A DNA stretch of 5,333 nt from Bacillota bacterium (GTDB taxonomy: Bacteria > Bacillota > Desulfitobacteriia > Desulfitobacteriales > Desulfitobacteriaceae), in the NCBI GenBank assembly GCA_021849995.1, contig JAJZSC010000271.1:1-5333 (forward strand). The letters are read 5' to 3'. A model generated the notes under the pieces. That model was not told the DNA's origin. It searched no databases and saw only the letters and a list, made by a program, of their open reading frames with translations. The translations under genes were made by a program, and so were the position numbers. Below, one piece after another: positions 1 to 5,332 of the stretch (within the stretch, counting starts at the first letter, position 1; the number at the start of each line of letters is the position of its first letter).

Positions 1-1
1 T

Positions 2-175
2 TACTGTGTTGAACCTCAATTCTACTCCTCACGTCCAAAGTTAAGTAGTGAATTTGAAACTGAAATTGGCGGACTTTATGCAGGAGGAGATGGAGCAGGT
101 ATTACAAGAGGTTTGGCTCAAGCAGGCGCTTGCGGTATTTCCATGGCCAGGGATATTTTACAAAGAATTAGTTAA
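2..175 (+). CDS. FAD-dependent dehydrogenase (COG2509 type), C-terminal fragment
   Basis: This is the 3' end of a gene that enters from the left edge; 57 codons are visible, read in the frame starting at base 2 and ending in tandem stops TAA TAG (173-178). The fragment carries G-L-Y-A-G-G-D-G-A-G-I-T-R-G at about residues 24-37, then an Ala/Gly-rich helix (LAQAGACGISMARDIL). Known from the family: this is the closing FAD-contacting segment of the uncharacterised NAD(FAD)-utilising dehydrogenases of COG2509, usually written GLYxxGDGAGxTRGLxQAxxxG. These are cytosolic flavoproteins of unknown substrate, and the N-terminal Rossmann FAD domain would lie outside the window. A plus-strand terminator follows 12 bases after the stop, so this is the last gene of its transcript. 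The longer open frame beginning at 48 overlaps it out of frame and has no family resemblance. The family call is by recognition only, without a database search. Confidence 0.85.
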   Translation, partial: YCVEPQFYSSRPKLSSEFETEIGGLYAGGDGAGITRGLAQAGACGISMARDILQRIS

Positions 176-187
176 TAGATATTTGAC

Positions 188-215
188 CAACTCACTTTTT
201 GTGGGTTGTTTTTTT
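188..215 (+). terminator. Intrinsic terminator of the flavoprotein gene
   Basis: CAACTCAC (188-195) pairs with GTGGGTTG (201-208) across a TTTTT loop, an 8-bp stem with one G-U pair. Seven T residues follow at 209-215. The orientation fits only the plus strand, because the minus strand has no T run after the stem. It separates the flavoprotein gene from the convergent PPC-domain gene. Confidence 0.85.
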
Positions 216-227
216 ACTCCAAGTTTA

Positions 228-671
228 TTACAAATTCAACAATACAAATCCAGTACTGGGGTCGGTTTTTCTTAAAGCGGTAGTATTCTTAATCTCTAGT
301 AATACTACTTCGCCGTAGGTCCATATTTCGACACCCTCCCTAGTACAGCCGGTAATTGTATCCCTTCCTCGCCCAAATGAAGAATGCATATGCAGCTTGG
401 GGATTTTATGTTCATTTAAAAACAAGGTTCCGATCCCTAATGATTCGCTTACTCCCAATAAATTCTCAACAATTACACCAGGGTTTTCGGTACCACCCTC
501 TTTCGGGCCGGCAACAACTTTACTACCTTTATCAGCACCTCCAATGAAGGAAACAATAGCAGATTCTATCATGTGTGTTTGAGCGAACTCCTCAATAACA
601 TCTGGGATCTTATCTCCATGTTCAAGTCTTATGATAAAGGTTCTACCCAGGCTTGCTTCAGAATACTTCAT
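228..671 (-). CDS. PPC/DUF296 domain protein (putative DNA-binding)
   Basis: The 147-aa protein consists of a single PPC (plants and prokaryotes conserved, DUF296) domain. It opens with the typical strand and helix LGRTFIIRLEHGDKIPDVIEEFA (about 8-30, given here as a pattern description), followed by SAIVSFIGGAD (37-47). The family core begins PKLHMHSSFGRGRD (91-104) and continues through TGC (107-109) and VEIWTYGEVVLLEI (114-127). Family knowledge: bacterial members form trimers and bind metal through His residues of the HxH motif. Plant AHL proteins use the domain alongside AT-hook DNA-binding motifs, but there is no AT-hook here, so DNA binding is only a family label. The visible candidate metal ligands are H94, H96 and C109. 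The start is supported by AAGGGAGA (678-685) 6 nt before the ATG. The gene lies 97 bp downstream of the 138-aa gene on the same strand. No clear promoter or terminator separates them, so co-transcription is possible. Confidence 0.88.
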   Translation of the reverse strand: MKYSEASLGRTFIIRLEHGDKIPDVIEEFAQTHMIESAIVSFIGGADKGSKVVAGPKEGGTENPGVIVENLLGVSESLGIGTLFLNEHKIPKLHMHSSFGRGRDTITGCTREGVEIWTYGEVVLLEIKNTTALRKTDPSTGFVLLNL

Positions 672-768
672 ACTTTATCTCCCTTACATTCGATAATTTG
701 AACATACCTGAATCCATTTAACCCTCAGTCTTTTTTCAAGTTTTCTTTCACGGCCATTGAGGATTTAC

Positions 769-1185
769 TTACCTACCCTCACAGACAGTATTAAAATACT
801 TAACACACAAACGACAGTTCCATTCCGACCCCATTCTCGAACGTGAGCACGTAGGTTTATTATTTTGCATAGCAAAAAGAGGCCAGCCATCCGAACGGCC
901 ATGAAGGTTTGCCAGGTAATACTTTTTCTTTTGCAGGTCAAGAATGATGAAATCGTACAGGCAATCTAGGGTTCTTTCTATCCATCCAACCACTTCGTAA
1001 TTTTCTTCTTGAGGGAATTTTTTCTCTTCACTAATAATTTCGAAGCGATGACCACGATTCTCAATTATATTTTTAGAATCTGCCTCAAGCACATTGCTCC
1101 CAATCCTTTCTTCATCACGGCCCAAGTACCGGATTTCTCGAAGACTATCAATATATTCTCTATCTATGACTGGTCTAGACTGCAT
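769..1185 (-). CDS. Hypothetical protein with C-terminal cysteine cluster, 138 aa
   Basis: I do not recognise this family. The reading frame is credible as a gene: it starts at an ATG 5 nt after AAGGA (1191-1195), sits between a leader and a same-strand gene, and has no overlapping better candidate. The N-terminal half is hydrophilic and charged. The middle has a hydrophobic stretch, TLDCLYDFIILDLQ (72-85), that looks like a buried beta-strand rather than a membrane segment. The last 26 residues hold C113, C124, C127 and C135 in the spacing C-x10-C-x2-C-x7-C, with a further Cys at 75. This spacing suggests a zinc-binding knuckle or possibly an iron-sulfur site, but no named motif matches. There is no signal peptide. 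The neighbour downstream on the same strand is the PPC-domain gene. A hairpin in the leader is described separately. Confidence 0.7.
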   Translation of the reverse strand: MQSRPVIDREYIDSLREIRYLGRDEERIGSNVLEADSKNIIENRGHRFEIISEEKKFPQEENYEVVGWIERTLDCLYDFIILDLQKKKYYLANLHGRSDGWPLFAMQNNKPTCSRSRMGSEWNCRLCVKYFNTVCEGR

Positions 1186-1202
1186 TTTTGTCCTTCTTCC
1201 TT

Positions 1203-1242
1203 GTGCAGCTCAATCATTAAGTAAGCTTGAAAAATGATGCAC
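1203..1242 (-). other. Bulged hairpin in the leader of the 138-aa gene
   Basis: On the plus strand GTGC (1203-1206) plus ATCATT (1213-1218) can pair with AATGATGCAC (1233-1242). This gives a 10-bp stem interrupted by a 6-nt bulge (1207-1212), with a 14-nt loop. It lies just upstream of the ribosome site of the minus-strand 138-aa gene, so it would sit in the mRNA leader if transcription starts further right. No T run follows it, so it is not a terminator. Function is unknown and it could be chance. Confidence 0.3.
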
Positions 1243-1300
1243 GTAAAACGTAAATATGACTTCTTTTATCTAATTATCTTTCCCGTCGTTAGTTTAGGCT

Positions 1301-1342
1301 AAAAATAATACGCGAATTTGTATGTGAATCGCAAATTCGCGT
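1301..1342 (-). terminator. Intrinsic terminator downstream of glnS
   Basis: A perfect 11-bp inverted repeat, ACGCGAATTTG (1310-1320) with CAAATTCGCGT (1332-1342), encloses an 11-nt loop. Read on the minus strand it is followed by ATTATTTTT (complement of 1301-1309). It begins 18 bases after the glnS stop codon, so it most likely ends the glnS transcript and insulates the 138-aa gene. Confidence 0.8.
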
Positions 1343-1360
1343 TTACATTAATTTGAACAA

Positions 1361-3049
1361 TTAAGATTTTTGAATTTTAGCCCAGGAGTCTCTTAAAGAT
1401 ACTGTTCGATTGAAAACAATAACGTCATCCCGTAAAGGTACTCTGTCAATACAAAAATAACCGTGTCTCAAAAACTGATAACTGCTTCCGGGGGCAGCAG
1501 TGGAAAGACTTGGTTCCACCAGACAATTCTCTAGTACTTCCAAAGAGTTCCGGTTGAACCTGGCCTTAGAACTATCTTCACCATCTGGATTATCACTTGT
1601 TTCATCACTATCTAAAAACAAATAGTCATATAGCCGGACTTCTGCCTTAATAGCATGTGGAGCAGAAACCCAGTGCAAAACCCCTTTAACTTTCTTGGTA
1701 CTGGTAGAAGCCCCGCTCTTTGTCTCTGGGTCATAAGTACAACGCAACTCCAAAATCTCGCCGCTCTCTGGGTCCTTTACTACTTCCTCACACTTGATTA
1801 TATAAGCGTGTTTTAATCTAACTTCATTTCCTGGATACAGCCTAAAAAACTTCTTCGGAGGTTCTTCCATAAAGTCGTCTTGTTCAATGTAAACCTCTCT
1901 GGAGAAAGGAATTATCCTAGTGCCCATTTCCGGGTTTTCAGGGTTATTCTCGGCCTCCAATTCTTCTACTTTCCCTTCTGGATAGTTTGTAATTACCACT
2001 TTTAACGGGCGCAAAACTGCCATTACCCTGGAAGCTTTTGTATTGAGATCCTCTCTGATGCAATGCTCAAGTAAGGCAGCGTCAACTGTGCTATTGCTTT
2101 TAGCAACTCCTATCCTATCACAAAAGTCCCGAATAGATTCAGGCGTATAACCTCTTCTTCGAAGTCCGGAAATGGTCGGCATCCTCGGGTCATTCCAGCC
2201 ATCGACAATCCCTTGCTCGACTAATTCACGCAGCTTTCTTTTACTCATTACGGTATTGGTAAGATTGAGCCGCGCAAATTCTATTTGCTGAGGATGTGAG
2301 TTTATGGTGATATTATTAATTATCCACTCATAAAGGGGACGGTGATCTTCAAATTCAAGAGTACAAATTGAGTGAGTAATTCCCTCAAGCGCGTCAGAAA
2401 TCGGGTGAGCATAATCATACATTGGGTAAATGCACCATTTGTCTCCGGTTCGGTGATGGTGTGCTCTCATAATTCTATATAGCACCGGGTCACGCATATT
2501 CAGATTGGGAGAAGACATATCAATCTTTGCCCTTAAAACCCTTGACCCGTCTTCAAATTCTCCAGCCCTCATCCGCTCAAACAAATCTAAATTCTCCTCA
2601 ACCGAGCGGTTCCGATAAGGGCTTTCCTTTCCTGACTCAGTCAGAGTACCCCGGTATTCCCTTATTTCCTGAGCACTCAAATCACATACAAAGGCCTTTC
2701 CTTTCTTAATAAGCTCTACAGCAAAGCCGTAAAGCTTTTCAAAGTAATCAGAGGCATAAAACAACCTATCATCCCAACTAAAACCCAGCCATTTAACATC
2801 TTCCATTATTGAGTCAACATATTCGATATCTTCCTTGCTGGGATTAGTGTCATCAAAACGCAAATTGCATAGACCATTGTATTGCTTGGCAATCCCAAAG
2901 TTTAGACAAATAGACTTCGCATGCCCGATGTGAAGATATCCATTCGGCTCGGGCGGAAACCTGGTATGAACCCGGTTATTATTCTTACCCTGCTTCAAAT
3001 CCTCGTTAATCATATTCTCAATAAAATTAGTGTTTTGAGTATTAGTCAT
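1361..3049 (-). CDS. glnS: Glutaminyl-tRNA synthetase
   Basis: Cytosolic class I aminoacyl-tRNA synthetase that joins glutamine to tRNA-Gln using ATP. From the chosen start the protein has 562 aa, close to the usual 550-560 of bacterial GlnRS. Visible motifs are PPEPNG (32-37), HIGH (40-43), DDTNP (66-70), YPMYD (208-212) and the KMSKS-type VMSKR (267-271). The C-terminal anticodon-binding beta-barrels run from roughly 330 to the end and close with the typical FNRTVSLRDSW. D66 and Y211 occupy the positions of the glutamine-recognition residues of E. coli GlnRS, which favours GlnRS over GluRS. The reading frame extends 20 codons further to an ATG at 3109. The ATG at 3049 is preferred because AAGGGGAG lies 8 nt upstream, the MTNTQNTNFIENMINEDL beginning matches the family, and the apparent promoter leaves almost no leader for the outer ATG. 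The gene appears monocistronic, with its own promoter and terminator. Confidence 0.97.
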   Translation of the reverse strand: MTNTQNTNFIENMINEDLKQGKNNNRVHTRFPPEPNGYLHIGHAKSICLNFGIAKQYNGLCNLRFDDTNPSKEDIEYVDSIMEDVKWLGFSWDDRLFYASDYFEKLYGFAVELIKKGKAFVCDLSAQEIREYRGTLTESGKESPYRNRSVEENLDLFERMRAGEFEDGSRVLRAKIDMSSPNLNMRDPVLYRIMRAHHHRTGDKWCIYPMYDYAHPISDALEGITHSICTLEFEDHRPLYEWIINNITINSHPQQIEFARLNLTNTVMSKRKLRELVEQGIVDGWNDPRMPTISGLRRRGYTPESIRDFCDRIGVAKSNSTVDAALLEHCIREDLNTKASRVMAVLRPLKVVITNYPEGKVEELEAENNPENPEMGTRIIPFSREVYIEQDDFMEEPPKKFFRLYPGNEVRLKHAYIIKCEEVVKDPESGEILELRCTYDPETKSGASTSTKKVKGVLHWVSAPHAIKAEVRLYDYLFLDSDETSDNPDGEDSSKARFNRNSLEVLENCLVEPSLSTAAPGSSYQFLRHGYFCIDRVPLRDDVIVFNRTVSLRDSWAKIQKS

Positions 3050-3057
3050 ATCCCCTG

Positions 3058-3065
3058 CTCCCCTT
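3058..3065 (-). promoter_or_regulatory. glnS: Ribosome binding site deciding the glnS start
   Basis: AAGGGGAG on the minus strand ends 8 nt before the ATG at 3049. The upstream ATG at 3109 has only GAGG at 11 nt, and that would fall at the very 5' end of the predicted transcript. Confidence 0.7.
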
Positions 3066-3128
3066 CGGCTTATCTTTACTTCAATATTTTCCTCTAAGTT
3101 CGTGATCATTGCAACAATTTCCTCTCAT

Positions 3129-3157
3129 ATTATACATCATGATTCTATTATTGCCAG
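3129..3157 (-). promoter_or_regulatory. glnS: Probable sigma-A promoter of glnS
   Basis: On the minus strand CTGGCA (3152-3157, four of six consensus bases) stands 17 bp from a perfect TATAAT (3129-3134). Transcription should begin near 3122, giving a leader of about 70 nt before the preferred ATG at 3049. That is too short for a T-box leader, and no T-box-like structure is visible. Confidence 0.6.
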
Positions 3158-3192
3158 AGTTGTCGAGTTTTTCTCCAATTTTTGGGGCACAT

Positions 3193-3198
3193 TATAAT
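3193..3198 (+). promoter_or_regulatory. Possible -10 element of the 57-aa gene
   Basis: A perfect TATAAT lies 25 bp before the start codon on the plus strand, about 13 bp ahead of the ribosome site. No good -35 hexamer stands at 16-18 bp (TTTCTC at 17), so this is a weak call in AT-rich DNA. It would fire divergently from the glnS promoter. Confidence 0.35.
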
Positions 3199-3210
3199 AA
3201 ATTATAGATT

Positions 3211-3215
3211 GGAGG
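3211..3215 (+). promoter_or_regulatory. Ribosome binding site deciding the start of the 57-aa gene
   Basis: GGAGG sits 8 nt before the ATG at 3224. The in-frame ATG at 3182 has no such site, so the shorter protein is preferred. Confidence 0.75.
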
Positions 3216-3223
3216 TTAAGTCT

Positions 3224-3397
3224 ATGAATAAAGAAATAAAAAAACCAACCGTGGCCCCTGGGGATGATAGGTTCTTAGATTCAGAAGCTTCGCAGGAGGA
3301 TTTGAAAAAAGGTGATTATACGAAGGTAATAACTCTTTCCTATGATGAAGTAGATGCGAGTTATAGTAAACGAGATTCTAGACAGAAAGATGATTAG
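3224..3397 (+). CDS. Small hydrophilic protein of unknown function, 57 aa
   Basis: I do not recognise this family. The start is chosen for the strong GGAGG site 8 nt upstream; the open frame extends 14 codons further but without a ribosome site. The product is very hydrophilic, with about 14 acidic and 11 basic residues and no Cys, His or Trp. It has no membrane segment or signal peptide. The middle, ASQEDLKKGDYTKVITLSYDEV (about 22-43, 22 residues described as a pattern: ED, KKGDYTKV, YDEV), looks like a short helix followed by two beta-strands. The ends look disordered. The gene is transcribed divergently from glnS and convergently with the SDR gene, whose stop lies 18 bp away, so it is probably a single-gene transcript. 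A resemblance to antitoxin tails was considered, but no toxin gene adjoins it. Confidence 0.65.
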   Translation: MNKEIKKPTVAPGDDRFLDSEASQEDLKKGDYTKVITLSYDEVDASYSKRDSRQKDD

Positions 3398-3415
3398 GCA
3401 AAATCAAACTCTCTT

Positions 3416-4162
3416 TCATGGCTCATAGATCATCTTCCTGGTCATACCACCATCGATTACGATGTTGGTACCTGTCATAAAATCATTACCAGGGTTCGAT
3501 AAAAACAAACAGGCTTTAGCTATATCTATGGGCTTACCCACTCTTCCAGAGGGATGTTGGAGATGGTCGATCTCCCGTAATGAGTCGTAATCTCCTGTTT
3601 CTATCCAGCCCGGACTAATACAATTGACTTGAATATTGTCAGATGAGAATGAAATGGCCATGGCATGGGTAAGTGCAATTATACCGCCCTTCGAAGCTGC
3701 ATAAGCCTCTGTGTTTGGTTCAGACATAAAGGCCCTTGTTGAAGAAATGTTGACAATAGAACCTCCTCCATGATCTTTCATTACTTTAGCTGCTTCCCTG
3801 GAACAGAGAAAAATCCCTCTCAGGTTAGTATTAAGAACATAATCCCACTCATCAACCGCAAGGTCATAGGGGGAATTGATTCTAGAAACCCCGGCGTTAT
3901 TAACCAGTATATCTATAACCCCAAAACTTTCCACCACTTTTTGAAAAAGTCTGACGATATCATCAGGATTATTCACATCAGTATTCACAAACAATCCTTC
4001 TCGCCCGTTACTATTAATCTCTTGGACCAGTCGCTCTCCATTCTCGGAATCCTTATCTGCTATTACTAACTTAGCTAAATTTGCGGAATACTCCAAGGCA
4101 ATTCCTTTCCCTAGACCATTTGCTGCACCAGTAACTACTACTACTTTGTCCAAAAAATTCAT
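3416..4162 (-). CDS. SDR-family NAD(P)-dependent oxidoreductase
   Basis: A 248-aa classical short-chain dehydrogenase/reductase, the usual length for the family. It is a single Rossmann domain, cytosolic and probably tetrameric. Visible motifs are TGAANGLG (11-18) for the dinucleotide, D36 at the end of the second strand (favours NAD(H) over NADP(H)), D62, and NNAG (88-91). The catalytic tetrad is N113, S141, Y154 and K158, with the YxxxK spacing intact. PG (184-185) and the closing IDGGMT (236-241) are also present, followed by a KMIYEP tail. All active-site residues are present, so the enzyme should be functional, but the alcohol or ketone substrate cannot be read from the sequence. FabG-like, glucose-dehydrogenase-like and sugar-alcohol enzymes share these motifs. 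The start is well supported by AGGAGG (4171-4176) 8 nt before the ATG. No cofactor or pathway gene is adjacent, and it is separated from aroF by 301 bp with a hairpin. No terminator is visible after it. Confidence 0.93.
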   Translation of the reverse strand: MNFLDKVVVVTGAANGLGKGIALEYSANLAKLVIADKDSENGERLVQEINSNGREGLFVNTDVNNPDDIVRLFQKVVESFGVIDILVNNAGVSRINSPYDLAVDEWDYVLNTNLRGIFLCSREAAKVMKDHGGGSIVNISSTRAFMSEPNTEAYAASKGGIIALTHAMAISFSSDNIQVNCISPGWIETGDYDSLREIDHLQHPSGRVGKPIDIAKACLFLSNPGNDFMTGTNIVIDGGMTRKMIYEP

Positions 4163-4214
4163 GAATCTATCCTCCTAGTCAGTGCTAAAACAACAAATAA
4201 ACTCCTATAGTCCT

Positions 4215-4243
4215 AGTCTACCAGATTCTCCCTCCGAGCTCAA
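4215..4243 (-). promoter_or_regulatory. Possible promoter of the SDR gene
   Basis: On the minus strand TTGAGC (4238-4243, four of six) is separated by 17 bp from TAGACT (4215-4220, four of six), which is preceded by TGG in the extended -10 position. The -35 overlaps one side of the inverted repeat AAAATC-N7-GATTTT (4242-4260), which could be an operator, though this is inference. Confidence 0.4.
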
Positions 4244-4326
4244 AATCCTTTTCTGATTTTCACTTTATGGAGTGTCATTATCTGAAGGCGCTTCCTAACG
4301 GCATAAGTGTGCACCCTAATATGCAA

Positions 4327-4374
4327 ACAAGAGTAAGGTAGCGCTATATTTCTCTAGCGGTACCTTACTCTTGT
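4327..4374 (-). terminator. Long hairpin, probable terminator downstream of aroF
   Basis: A 14-bp perfect stem (4327-4340 with 4361-4374, sequence ACAAGAGTAAGGTA and its complement) continues past a single G-G mismatch into five more pairs (CGCTA 4342-4346 with TAGCG 4355-4359). The loop is 8 nt. It lies about 90 bp beyond the aroF stop. Read on the minus strand it is followed by TTTGCATATT, a weak T-rich tail, and on the plus strand by none. Termination of the aroF transcript is the simplest reading. A palindromic intergenic repeat or RNA-stabilising structure is the alternative. Confidence 0.6.
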
Positions 4375-4463
4375 GGCTCAATTTCCTTAAACCCAAAAAT
4401 CGAACAACATTTTAGAATAGAGTCATTACTTTCTACATATTAGCCTTATCTTTATAAAGAACT

Positions 4464-5276
4464 TCATAAAGATCGTCCAAATGTTTCAGCAACACGATCC
4501 AAGCGGTTCATAAATTGTTCGAACTGTTCAAGGTCAAGAGACTGAGGACCATCACTTAGTGCTTCCTCAGGATTTGGGTGCACTTCTATAATTAATCCAT
4601 CTGCGCCCGCAGCAATTCCTGCCATAGCTGCAGGACTTACTAAAGTTCTCTTCCCGGTCCCATGGCTTGGATCAAGTATTACAGGAAGCCCTGATAATTC
4701 TTTTACTGCAGGAATAGCAACGACATCTAAAGTATTTCTGGTATACGTTTCAAACGTCCTTATCCCACGTTCACAAAGAACTACTTTATCATTACCTTCT
4801 GAGAGAATATACTCAGCTGCAAATAACCATTCTTCAATAGTGGCTGCCAAACCCCGCTTTAATAAAACTGGTAGCTTTAGTTTACCTACTTCGGTCAAAA
4901 GTGTGAAGTTTTGCATATTACGCGAGCCTATCTGTAACATATCAGCTACTTCAGCTATATTTTCTATTTGTCTTGCATCCATTACTTCGGTTATAACCGG
5001 CAAACCAGTAAGTTCTTTGACCTCTTTTAATATCCTTAGGCCTTCTTCCCCTTTTCCTCTAAAGGAATAAGGAGAAGTTCTGGGCTTGTAAGCCCCTCCT
5101 CTTAAGATGTTTGCTCCCGAACGTTTAATGCTTGTTGCAGTTTGTAGGAGCTGATCATAACTTTCTATAGCACAAGGGCCGGCAATAACCACAAGGTCCC
5201 GGCCTCCAATTGCTAAATTGCCCACCTTGACTACATGTTTTTCCTTGACTAAATCTTCGGCATTTATGGTGTTCAT
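4464..5276 (-). CDS. aroF: 3-deoxy-7-phosphoheptulonate (DAHP) synthase, class Ib
   Basis: Condenses phosphoenolpyruvate with erythrose 4-phosphate to DAHP, the first step of the shikimate pathway to chorismate and aromatic amino acids; cytosolic, metal-dependent TIM barrel. The product is 270 aa from the chosen ATG. Visible motifs are AGPC (32-35), GGAYKPRTSP (60-69), IGSRNMQNF (117-125), LLKRG (138-142), DPSHGTGKR (202-210) and GPQSL (243-247). The KPRTS form marks DAHP synthase rather than KdsA. C35, H205, E231 and D242 have exactly the spacing of the metal ligands of the Thermotoga enzyme. The N-terminal ferredoxin-like regulatory domain of the roughly 338-aa Thermotoga-type enzymes is absent. 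Two adjacent ATGs (5279 and 5276) are possible starts. The inner one is preferred because AGGAGG (5284-5289) is 7 nt away, against 4 nt for the outer. The start overlaps the stop of an upstream frame, implying translational coupling. Confidence 0.96.
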   Translation of the reverse strand: MNTINAEDLVKEKHVVKVGNLAIGGRDLVVIAGPCAIESYDQLLQTATSIKRSGANILRGGAYKPRTSPYSFRGKGEEGLRILKEVKELTGLPVITEVMDARQIENIAEVADMLQIGSRNMQNFTLLTEVGKLKLPVLLKRGLAATIEEWLFAAEYILSEGNDKVVLCERGIRTFETYTRNTLDVVAIPAVKELSGLPVILDPSHGTGKRTLVSPAAMAGIAAGADGLIIEVHPNPEEALSDGPQSLDLEQFEQFMNRLDRVAETFGRSL

Positions 5277-5332
5277 CATTGCTCCTCCTCGATGGTAACT
5301 ATTAAATAACTATCTTTCAGCCGCTTAATCAC
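5276..5332 (-). CDS. C-terminal end of an upstream gene, partial
   Basis: On the minus strand a frame enters from the right edge and runs 18 codons (VIKRLKDSYLIVTIEEEQ) to a TGA at 5278-5276. This stop overlaps the two ATG codons of aroF, and the aroF ribosome site lies inside the frame. The tight overlap is typical of coupled genes in one operon, and an aromatic-pathway partner would be a natural guess. Eighteen residues are too few to identify a family, and an open frame this short could occur by chance. Confidence 0.45.
   Translation of the reverse strand: MIKRLKDSYLIVTIEEEQ

Larger units (their letters stand above)
4163..4463. other. 301-bp intergenic region between the SDR gene and aroF
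   Basis: No reading frame of note lies here. From left to right it holds the SDR ribosome site, a probable SDR promoter overlapping a small inverted repeat (AAAATC and GATTTT, 4242-4260), and a featureless stretch. The long hairpin at 4327-4374 comes next, then AT-rich DNA up to the aroF stop. An 8-base direct repeat TCCTAGTC occurs at 4173-4180 and 4211-4218. No known riboswitch or T-box pattern was recognised. Confidence 0.6.

Noticed and set aside
188..215. The left-end hairpin as a bidirectional terminator also serving the PPC gene
   Set aside because: On the minus strand the stem is not followed by a T run, so only plus-strand termination is supported.
48..275. A 75-aa plus-strand open frame at the left end
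   Set aside because: It overlaps out of frame the clear C-terminal sequence of the COG2509-type flavoprotein (frame starting at base 2), runs through the terminator hairpin, and has no family resemblance.
672..768. A terminator or promoter between the 138-aa gene and the PPC gene
   Set aside because: The only pairing (AATCCTCA with TGAGGGTT on the minus strand) has a loop of about 36 nt and no T run, and no hexamer pair at 16-18 bp is convincing.
1241..1255. Direct repeat ACGTAAA-ACGTAAA as an operator
   Set aside because: Two adjacent 7-base copies in AT-rich DNA without an identified promoter nearby are too little to support a site.
3050..3122. A T-box or riboswitch leader ahead of glnS
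   Set aside because: The leader predicted from the TATAAT promoter is only about 70 nt and shows neither a T-box sequence nor a terminator hairpin.
3224..3397. The 57-aa protein as an antitoxin
   Set aside because: The short ED-KKGD-DEV stretch loosely recalls antitoxin tails, but no toxin gene is adjacent (the next gene is a convergent SDR) and no DNA-binding motif is visible.
3770..4069. A 99-aa plus-strand open frame inside the SDR gene
   Set aside because: It lies wholly antisense to an SDR gene with all catalytic motifs intact, has no ribosome site of note, and its composition is that of a shadow frame.
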